From Pseudomonadota bacterium (GTDB taxonomy: Bacteria > Bdellovibrionota > JAFGOL01), in the NCBI GenBank assembly GCA_026390535.1, contig JAPLFT010000219.1, positions 1-6,260 of the forward strand: a stretch of 6,260 bases of DNA, in the 5' to 3' direction. Shown piece after piece: positions 1 to 5,426 of this stretch. Under the pieces are notes generated by a model. The model was not told where the DNA came from, did not search any database, and worked only from the letters and a program-made list of their open reading frames with translations. The position numbers were made by a program, and so were the translations under genes. The first letter of the stretch is position 1, and each line of letters opens with the position of its first letter.

Positions 1-188
1 AAAAGGTAATCCATGCAGAGAACATGCATATGATCATGTCAGAGGGCGTTGATGTAAATCCGGATCAGCTTAATCAGGTATTTGACTCAGAGGCTGAAAC
101 CGCTGTTTGCCCTGCATGCGGAACATCCTTTTCAACAAAACTGAAAGAGTGTCCAGAGTGTGGACTGGTTTTTTTCAACGAGGAATAA
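1..188 (+). CDS. C-terminal end of an unidentified zinc-ribbon protein (5' truncated)
   Basis: This is an open + strand frame (codons start at base 3) running in from before the window and stopping at TAA 186-188. The 61 visible residues are a polar stretch followed by a C-terminal zinc ribbon, CPAC at residues 36-39 and CPEC at 50-53 (C-x2-C-x10-C-x2-C), then a short acidic tail. Four cysteines in this spacing normally bind one structural Zn(II). The domain is too generic to name the protein. In-frame ATGs at 24, 30 and 36 exist, but none has a convincing ribosome binding site and the frame is open upstream of them, so I read this as the end of a longer gene. It converges on feoB with only 2 bp between the stop codons. 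That a gene ends here is fairly sure; its function is unknown. Confidence 0.65.
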   Translation, partial: KVIHAENMHMIMSEGVDVNPDQLNQVFDSEAETAVCPACGTSFSTKLKECPECGLVFFNEE

Positions 189-190
189 TA

Positions 191-2005
191 TCAATATAGC
201 AAATTAACAAGTACGCCTGCTACAGTAACAGCAACTAGCATTATTAAAATACTTTTTAGGGCATATTTTATTCCAAGTTCTTTAACCAATATTACCAGGG
301 TGGCAACACAAGGAAAAAACATAGATAGTATTACGCAACCGGTAACAAGTTGTTTGGTCGTTAGTGTTGCAGGGAACATGGCAACAGCAGCGTCTTTTCT
401 AAGGATTCCTATCAAAAGCGGAATAATTGACTCCTTCGGCATTCCCCATAATTTATGAACGACAGGGGCTGTTATATCCGCAATATAGTTAAAGACCTCA
501 GTTTGATACAAAATATCAACGCACAATATAGAAATCATGATTATCGGAAGAGCTTCCTTAATAAAGCCAAAACTTCTTATCCACATCTTTGAAAAAAGCG
601 CTTTCCAATCCGGTATTCTATACGGAGGGATCTCTATCAAAAGTTCAGGTTGGTATTCACCGGCAATAAATTTCAGTATAAAACCGATGATGAACCATGA
701 AACGACCAGAATACCGTAAACTGTCAATAATGGTAAAAGCCCTCTTTTACCGACGGAGCCTATTATCATAGCCTGAAGGGCCACACACGGCACAGATATG
801 GATATAAGCGTGGCTACGACAAATCTTTGATGTTTTGTTTCAAGAATTCTTGTAGCAAGAATTCCGGGAACATTACATCCAAAGCCCAGGATCATCGGTA
901 TTATCGCATAACCATGAAGACCTATTCTGTGCATAATTCCGTCTAAAAATATGGCAAGACGGGGAAGATATCCTGTGTCCTCTATAATGGACACAACAAA
1001 GTAGAAGCTAAAAACATAAGGCAGTACAACTCCGAACGGAATAAAGACACCTGACGTCAAAAGACCATACGATTGTAAAAGATCTATCTTACCTTCTACA
1101 AGGCCTCCCACCAGAATTCTATCCAGTAGGCTGCCCTGTTGTAAAAAGTATGAGAGTTTGTAAATAACAGGCAGATAAAAACCATTAAATAATTTTTCCA
1201 GAATAGAAATCAAAGATTCACCTATTAGACGAATCAGTGAGAAAGAAATGACCATAACAACAAGAGCAATGATGAGTCCTAATACCGGATGTACACTCAT
1301 GTCCTCAAAAATTTCCAAGGCTGTATGCTTGTGATTTTTCAATATTTGAACATCGGTAATTATATTACCTATTTTCTCCCATACGGTTTTTTCTTCGATA
1401 TGAGTATGTTTTTTAATGAGACCATCATCGTGATTCCTTTCGTGATGAGGTATATGCGGATGATGACCTGGGTGCGTAGTTTCATCATCTTTTATTTGTG
1501 AGTTTTTCACCTGTAGACCTAAAATCGTTATAATTAATTCTCTTACACCGTCACCAGTTCTTGCAGCAGTAGGTATAACCGGAATACCAAGCCTTTGAGA
1601 AAGTTTTTCAGTATCTATTTCTATTCCTTTATGTCTTGCCTCATCACTCATGTTTAACGCCATAACAACAGGTTTGCCCTGCGCAAGAAGTTCCATGGTA
1701 AGAGAAAGATTTCTTTCAAGATGAGTGGCATCAACCACATTAACTATTATCTTAGCCTCATCTATAAGATCTATTGTGACCCTTGCGGCATCGTCCAACG
1801 GTTCAAGAGAATACGTACCGGGAGCATCAATAATTTTACGGGAAAAGTCTCCAAAATACATTGTCCCCGATGAATATGAAACCGTTGTACCGGAATAATT
1901 TGAGGCTATAGTCTTGATACCGGTTATTCTTGAGAACAGAACGCTTTTTCCGACATTAGGTTGACCTACAAGCAATATATCCGATGATATTTTTTCACTA
2001 ATCAC
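191..2005 (-). CDS. feoB: FeoB, ferrous iron transport GTPase/permease
   Basis: Inner-membrane Fe(II) transporter with a cytoplasmic G domain. In the 604 residues I see G1 GQPNVGKS (14-21), the G2 threonine in the SGTTV stretch (about 41), G3 DAPG (60-63), G4 NMSD (118-121) and a G5-like TAAR (146-149). A linker (about 166-237) follows, then a multi-spanning membrane domain from about 240 with HPVLG at its entry, the first Gate region with GFGCNVP (374-380) and VPC (405-407), and the second with LRKD (535-538) and FFPC (563-566). The protein is shorter than the roughly 770 residues of E. coli FeoB, and the helical GDI region between G domain and membrane is reduced and carries a histidine-rich run (nine His in 178-202). 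Translation starts at GTG 2003-2005, the first start after an in-frame stop, overlapping the feoA end by 8 bp, which suggests translational coupling. No FeoC gene is seen. Confidence 0.97.
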   Translation of the reverse strand: MISEKISSDILLVGQPNVGKSVLFSRITGIKTIASNYSGTTVSYSSGTMYFGDFSRKIIDAPGTYSLEPLDDAARVTIDLIDEAKIIVNVVDATHLERNLSLTMELLAQGKPVVMALNMSDEARHKGIEIDTEKLSQRLGIPVIPTAARTGDGVRELIITILGLQVKNSQIKDDETTHPGHHPHIPHHERNHDDGLIKKHTHIEEKTVWEKIGNIITDVQILKNHKHTALEIFEDMSVHPVLGLIIALVVMVISFSLIRLIGESLISILEKLFNGFYLPVIYKLSYFLQQGSLLDRILVGGLVEGKIDLLQSYGLLTSGVFIPFGVVLPYVFSFYFVVSIIEDTGYLPRLAIFLDGIMHRIGLHGYAIIPMILGFGCNVPGILATRILETKHQRFVVATLISISVPCVALQAMIIGSVGKRGLLPLLTVYGILVVSWFIIGFILKFIAGEYQPELLIEIPPYRIPDWKALFSKMWIRSFGFIKEALPIIMISILCVDILYQTEVFNYIADITAPVVHKLWGMPKESIIPLLIGILRKDAAVAMFPATLTTKQLVTGCVILSMFFPCVATLVILVKELGIKYALKSILIMLVAVTVAGVLVNLLY

Positions 2006-2240
2006 TTATTTTTCTCACGATTATCTTTTTTGCCATTCCGTTGCCTATTGCTATCTGGGCCCTATCAACCTGCAATATTACAGGTCCGCCCATTTTAATC
2101 TCCGAGATTTTTCTTATAATTTTACCCTGAGATAAACCAAGGCCACAGAGTCTTTTGCATATACATAAGCTACGGCAATCAAATCCAATTATTTCAGCTT
2201 TTTCACCTTTTTTGAGTTCACTAAGAGGTCTTTCTGGCAT
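1998..2240 (-). CDS. feoA: FeoA, cytoplasmic SH3-like partner of FeoB
   Basis: Small (80 residues) FeoA-family protein, a cytoplasmic SH3-like beta barrel thought to bind FeoB and tune Fe(II) uptake. The family pattern is visible: an N-terminal PLSELKKGEKAEI strand, the KRL-GLGLSQGKII core helix and turn (29-42), and a C-terminal GGPVILQV...IAIG strand pair ending in KKIIV. The odd feature is four cysteines just before and within the core helix, C22, C26, C28 and C32 (C-x3-C-x-C-x3-C), which could hold a metal or Fe-S cluster. The ATG at 2238-2240 has only a weak upstream Shine-Dalgarno. The gene sits 71 bp after hcp, behind a terminator hairpin, and overlaps feoB by 8 bp, so the two are surely one unit. 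Family assignment is solid; any role for the cysteines is inference. Confidence 0.93.
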   Translation of the reverse strand: MPERPLSELKKGEKAEIIGFDCRSLCICKRLCGLGLSQGKIIRKISEIKMGGPVILQVDRAQIAIGNGMAKKIIVRKISD

Positions 2241-2263
2241 ACTTATTTAATAACAACTTAATC

Positions 2264-2303
2264 AAAAATACGCAAGGCCTAACAATTAAAGCTAAGCCTT
2301 GCG
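2264..2303 (-). terminator. Rho-independent terminator behind hcp
   Basis: On the - strand, 8 nt after the hcp stop, CGCAAGGC (2296-2303) pairs perfectly with GCCTTGCG (2271-2278). One mismatch and two more pairs extend the stem inward, leaving an 11-nt loop. The stem is followed at once by the U-rich run TATTTTT (2264-2270). Position, GC-rich stem and U tract all fit an intrinsic terminator for the ferredoxin-hcp transcript. Confidence 0.82.
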
Positions 2304-2311
2304 CATTAAAA

Positions 2312-3931
2312 TCAACCTAGTATTTCCTTAAGATCGTCATGTACTGTCATTATAGGTTTAATACCATAATTCTCGACCAGGAAGTTCAACACAGTAGGTG
2401 TAACAAACGCAGGAAGTGTTGGTCCCAATTTGATGTTTTTTATACCAAGGTGTAATAATGTAAGAAGCACTACCACGGCTTTCTGCTCATACCAGGAAAG
2501 CACGAAGGAAAGCGGCAGGTTGTTTACGTCGGTATTAAACGCCTTTGCAAGGGCAACCGCTATCTGTATCGCAGAATAGGAATCATTGCATTGGCCTATG
2601 TCCAGTAATCTTGGAATTCCGTCTATGTCGCCAAAATCCATTTTGTTAAATCTATATTTTCCGCAGGCCAGCGTCAATATAACACAATTCTTTGGAACAG
2701 ACTGCGCAAAATCTGTGTAATAATTCCTTCCGGGTTTTGCACCGTCGCATCCACCTATAAGGAAGAAATGTTTGATCTTGCCCGCCTTTACAGCATCTAT
2801 AACTTTACCGGCAACACTCATAACGGCAGTATGTCCAAAACCGATCGTTATGTATTTTCCCGGTTCATCCTGCTCAAAACCTTTTTCTTCCAGAGCCACT
2901 TTTATTACCGGTGTAAAATTCCTGTTACCTACATGTGTTATACCCGGAAATTGCACAAGGCCTGAATTAAATATCCTGTGTCCATAGGCGTTGGTAGGTC
3001 GCTGTAAACAATTTGTGGTCATAAGTATTGCACCCGGGAATGCTGCAAATTCTTTTTGCTGGTCCTGCCATGCACCGCCGTAGTTACCTACAAGGTGTTT
3101 ATATTTTTTAAGACCAGGATAACCGTTACAAGGGAGCATCTCTCCATGAGTATATACATTTATGCCCTTACCCTCTGTCTGTTTTAAAAGTTCTTCAAGG
3201 TCCAAAAGGTCATGGCCGGAAACAAGTATTGCCTTATCTTTAACGGGTGTGATCCTTACTTTAGTCGGTGTTGGATCGCCATAAGCTTTTGTATTGGCCT
3301 TATCAAGAAGCCCCATAACGCCCAGATTTACTGCACCGACCCTATCTACCATTTTAATATGCGCATTTAGATCATGTTTTTCATTCAAAAAAGAAAGTGC
3401 TTCATGAAAGAATGCATATACATTATCCTCGTCGTGACCAAGCACATGAGCATGATCAGTGTATGCGGCCATCCCTTTAAGCCCGTAAGTTATCAATTCT
3501 TTCAGGCTTGTTATATCGTCTTTTTTATCTTTCTTTTTTGCCGCCCAATCATTTGTTACCTTATTACCAAATTCAGTAAGTTCATCCACCGTCTTTGGAA
3601 AATCCATTACGGCAGGACCCGTTAATGCCGGACCTGAGTATTTTGATTTTGCCTTTTCTCTAAGAGCCACTCCCTTATTTATAAGTTCTGATATCGTCTC
3701 TGGGTCAAAACTGACATTAGTAATCGTTGTAAAAAGGGCTTCTATTACGAAGATATCAAGCTCACTGTCTTTTATACCTTTTTTTCTAAGCTCATGGGCG
3801 TATTGGGAAACACCCATTGCGGTTTTTACAAGTACATCCTGAAGCACCGCAGTTTGAGGATTCTTTCCACATACCCCCATTACGTCGCAACCTGTTCCCT
3901 TTGCAGTCTGTTCACATTGATAACAAAACAT
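2312..3931 (-). CDS. hcp: Hybrid cluster protein (hydroxylamine/NO reductase), class I
   Basis: Cytoplasmic Fe-S enzyme that reduces hydroxylamine in vitro and is linked in vivo to NO detoxification and S-nitrosylation. The 539 residues match the length of class I Hcp proteins of strict anaerobes. The N-terminal cluster cysteines are C3, C6, C15 and C21 (C-x2-C-x8-C-x5-C), the spacing of the [4Fe-4S] form rather than the wider-spaced [2Fe-2S] form of E. coli. All ligands of the hybrid 4Fe-2O-2S cluster can be placed by motif: H240 (SGHDL), E264 (HGEM), C308 (TNCLQRP), C395 (GGCDGAKPGR, the expected persulfide), C423 (LACGKYRFN), C448 (GQCNDSYSA), E482 and K484 (WYEQKA). It therefore looks fully active. 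The ATG at 3929-3931 is preceded by a strong AAGGGGGG at 4 nt spacing. It follows the ferredoxin-like gene by 24 bp in the same transcript and is ended by a hairpin terminator. Confidence 0.98.
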   Translation of the reverse strand: MFCYQCEQTAKGTGCDVMGVCGKNPQTAVLQDVLVKTAMGVSQYAHELRKKGIKDSELDIFVIEALFTTITNVSFDPETISELINKGVALREKAKSKYSGPALTGPAVMDFPKTVDELTEFGNKVTNDWAAKKKDKKDDITSLKELITYGLKGMAAYTDHAHVLGHDEDNVYAFFHEALSFLNEKHDLNAHIKMVDRVGAVNLGVMGLLDKANTKAYGDPTPTKVRITPVKDKAILVSGHDLLDLEELLKQTEGKGINVYTHGEMLPCNGYPGLKKYKHLVGNYGGAWQDQQKEFAAFPGAILMTTNCLQRPTNAYGHRIFNSGLVQFPGITHVGNRNFTPVIKVALEEKGFEQDEPGKYITIGFGHTAVMSVAGKVIDAVKAGKIKHFFLIGGCDGAKPGRNYYTDFAQSVPKNCVILTLACGKYRFNKMDFGDIDGIPRLLDIGQCNDSYSAIQIAVALAKAFNTDVNNLPLSFVLSWYEQKAVVVLLTLLHLGIKNIKLGPTLPAFVTPTVLNFLVENYGIKPIMTVHDDLKEILG

Positions 3932-3935
3932 AAGT

Positions 3936-3943
3936 CCCCCCTT
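3936..3943 (-). promoter_or_regulatory. Strong ribosome binding site of hcp
   Basis: On the - strand AAGGGGGG lies 4 nt before the hcp ATG, inside the 24-bp gap after the ferredoxin-like gene. It fixes the hcp start and suggests efficient independent translation within the operon. Confidence 0.7.
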
Positions 3944-3955
3944 AAAATTTTTATA

Positions 3956-4663
3956 TTAGTATTTAATCTCTTTAACGTCACTCATATTTCCATCAAGTCC
4001 GACAACATGTTCCTCAATGACCATGTCCGACCTTCCGGAAAGCTTTGCAGCCTCTAAAACTATTGAACTCAATCCCTTACAGCAAGGAACCTGCATGATC
4101 ACCACTTTCACCTTTGGAGTATTTGATGTCTTAAATATCTGCGCCAATTTTTCCACATAACCCTCTGTCTTATCTAGTTTTGGACATGCAACAACCACAG
4201 TATTATCCTTTATGAACCTTGCATGTATCTGAGCTGATGCTACGGGAGAGCAAGTGCTTAATACAACAAGATCCGAGTTCTTAAAATACGAGGCAGTTGG
4301 ATTTACAAGATGTAACTGTACAGGCCATTGTCTCAATTCAGATGGCTGATTTTGTAAGGATACCTTTTCTGATGTACCAGTAAATGGGGTGAATTGAGTA
4401 CGCTCCTTATTATCTATAACCATAGAGCTCGGACACCCGCAGGGCATAGTTCCACAATCTGAAGCAGAGATCTCTTTTTCAATTATCTTTAACGCATCAG
4501 TCGGACAATCACCTATACAATTACCCAGACCGTCACAAAAATCTTCTTTAACAAGTTTTGCCTTTCCATTAACCATTTGTAGTGCGCCCTCTGCACATGA
4601 GGTTATACAATTCCCGCATCCTATACAAAGATCCTCGTTTATACTTATTATTTTTTTCTTCAT
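3956..4663 (-). CDS. Ferredoxin-like Fe-S protein, probable electron-transfer partner of Hcp
   Basis: A 235-residue cytoplasmic protein with an N-terminal dicluster ferredoxin domain and a C-terminal cysteine-containing domain. The first cluster motif is complete: C13, C16, C19, C23 (CIGCGNCITSC). The second reads CDGLGNCIGDCP (C43, C49, C53), where the second ligand position is L46; this leaves three cysteines, a variant I recall as recurrent in this family, which could hold a [3Fe-4S] or a differently ligated cluster. Further cysteines are C70, C75, C77 (CGTMPCGCP), C138, C160 (VVACPKLD) and the pair C194-C195 (VPCCKGL). Proteins of this build are found beside hcp in sulfate reducers, and the natural inference is electron delivery to Hcp in place of the Hcr reductase, which is absent here. 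The ATG at 4661-4663 has GGAGG 9 nt upstream. It is the first gene after the presumed HcpR operator. Confidence 0.85.
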   Translation of the reverse strand: MKKKIISINEDLCIGCGNCITSCAEGALQMVNGKAKLVKEDFCDGLGNCIGDCPTDALKIIEKEISASDCGTMPCGCPSSMVIDNKERTQFTPFTGTSEKVSLQNQPSELRQWPVQLHLVNPTASYFKNSDLVVLSTCSPVASAQIHARFIKDNTVVVACPKLDKTEGYVEKLAQIFKTSNTPKVKVVIMQVPCCKGLSSIVLEAAKLSGRSDMVIEEHVVGLDGNMSDVKEIKY

Positions 4664-4672
4664 CTCATGTTT

Positions 4673-4677
4673 CCTCC
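4673..4677 (-). promoter_or_regulatory. Ribosome binding site of the ferredoxin-like gene
   Basis: GGAGG on the - strand, 9 nt before the ATG at 4661-4663. A second ATG at 4666-4668 in another frame hits a stop two codons later, so this site decides the start. Confidence 0.7.
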
Positions 4678-4703
4678 GTACTGTTCTTTAACTTTCAATA
4701 CGG

Positions 4704-4709
4704 TTTTAA
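4704..4709 (-). promoter_or_regulatory. Candidate -10 element of the ferredoxin-hcp promoter
   Basis: TTAAAA on the - strand begins 20 nt downstream of the palindrome at 4729-4746, which puts the operator centre near -41 relative to the predicted start of transcription. That is the geometry of class II activation by Crp/Fnr regulators, where the regulator replaces a -35 element. The hexamer is a weak match on its own; an alternative, TATAAG (4722-4727), lies closer to the operator but would give an unusual spacing. Confidence 0.35.
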
Positions 4710-4728
4710 CACTTCTGAGACTTATACG

Positions 4729-4746
4729 CCTTGACCTAAGTCAAGG
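4729..4746 (-). promoter_or_regulatory. Palindromic operator, probable HcpR binding site
   Basis: CCTTGAC-CTAA-GTCAAGG on the + strand is an inverted repeat matching at 16 of 18 positions, with half-site TTGAC and 4-nt spacer. It lies in the 94-bp gap between hcpR and the ferredoxin-like gene. HcpR sites described by comparative genomics in Desulfovibrio have a TTGAC(C)...(G)GTCAA core with the same spacing, and the neighbouring regulator has an Fnr-like E-x2-S-R recognition helix, known in FNR to read TTGA. There is no U tract after it on either strand, so it is not a terminator. It probably activates the ferredoxin-hcp unit. Confidence 0.8.
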
Positions 4747-4757
4747 AATCGGAAGAT

Positions 4758-5423
4758 TTATATGATAGATTCCAACCCCTTGATATTCTTGACTATTATT
4801 CCTCTACCCTTTATGTCTATATATCCGCTTTTCTTTAAACCACCGAGAGCTCTGGAAAGTGTTTCAGGAATAGTGCCAAGAGAATATGAGAGGTCTTTTT
4901 TACTCATGGAAAGTACACAGACGGGTTTTGATATTTTTTTATCTATGTTGTTAAGGATATATTTTGCAAGTCGCTGTTTTATGTCCGTGCTAGAAAGATC
5001 CTCTATCTGTTTTACAAATTGTTTTAGCCTTCTTGAATATGCGGACATGAATTTAAGTGCGATCTTCGGTTTTTTTAATATCAGATCAATAAATTCGCTT
5101 CTGGGAATATAGACTACCAATGCGTCCTCAAGTGCCTCACATGATGCAGGGTATCTTTTCTCATTGAATATTGCGGCCTCGGCAACAAGTTCACCCTGGC
5201 CATGGACATGAAGGACATATTCCGTCCCTTTCTCGTCTATCCTGAAAACCTTTACCCTGCCCTGCGCAACGATAAAGAATGAATCAGCCTCATCATATTC
5301 ATCAAAGAGTATGTCGTTTTTTTTAAAACGTTTTATTGACGACACAGACGCTATTGTCTTTAGCTCGGCGTCTGTGAGTTCACTGAAGAGAAAAACCTTT
5401 TTAAGAAATCTCTCTATATCCAT
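4758..5423 (-). CDS. hcpR: Crp/Fnr-family transcription regulator, HcpR type
   Basis: Cytoplasmic DNA-binding regulator of 221 residues, the usual Crp/Fnr length. An N-terminal cyclic-nucleotide-binding-like beta barrel (about 5-115, with GRVKVFR and HGQGELVAEAAIF) leads through a long dimer helix (about 117-143) to a C-terminal winged helix-turn-helix (about 147-213). The recognition helix, TIPETLSRALGGLKKSG (184-200), has E187, S190 and R191, the same ExxSR pattern with which FNR reads TTGA half-sites. There is no N-terminal cysteine cluster as in FNR (only C95 and C169), so a [4Fe-4S] oxygen sensor is unlikely; characterised HcpR proteins sense NO through haem. The ATG at 5421-5423 lies 3 nt after the permease stop and lacks a clear Shine-Dalgarno, suggesting translational coupling. 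The assignment as HcpR rests on family, the neighbouring hcp and the adjacent palindrome. Confidence 0.88.
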   Translation of the reverse strand: MDIERFLKKVFLFSELTDAELKTIASVSSIKRFKKNDILFDEYDEADSFFIVAQGRVKVFRIDEKGTEYVLHVHGQGELVAEAAIFNEKRYPASCEALEDALVVYIPRSEFIDLILKKPKIALKFMSAYSRRLKQFVKQIEDLSSTDIKQRLAKYILNNIDKKISKPVCVLSMSKKDLSYSLGTIPETLSRALGGLKKSGYIDIKGRGIIVKNIKGLESII

Positions 5424-5426
5424 AAT

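Noticed and set aside
186..260. A shared terminator between the + strand zinc-ribbon gene and feoB
   Set aside because: The stop codons are 2 bp apart and only a 4-bp stem (TGCT/AGCA) without a proper U tract can be drawn nearby.
2241..2270. A Fur box or feoA promoter, such as TTGCGT with TATTAA at 17 nt
   Set aside because: No GATAATGATAATCATTATC-like repeat is present, and the promoter pair would place transcription start at the ATG itself; the match is what AT-rich DNA gives by chance.
4729..4746. The palindrome as a terminator for hcpR
   Set aside because: Neither strand has a U-rich tract after it, the loop would be only 4 nt, and its sequence is a regulator half-site pair.
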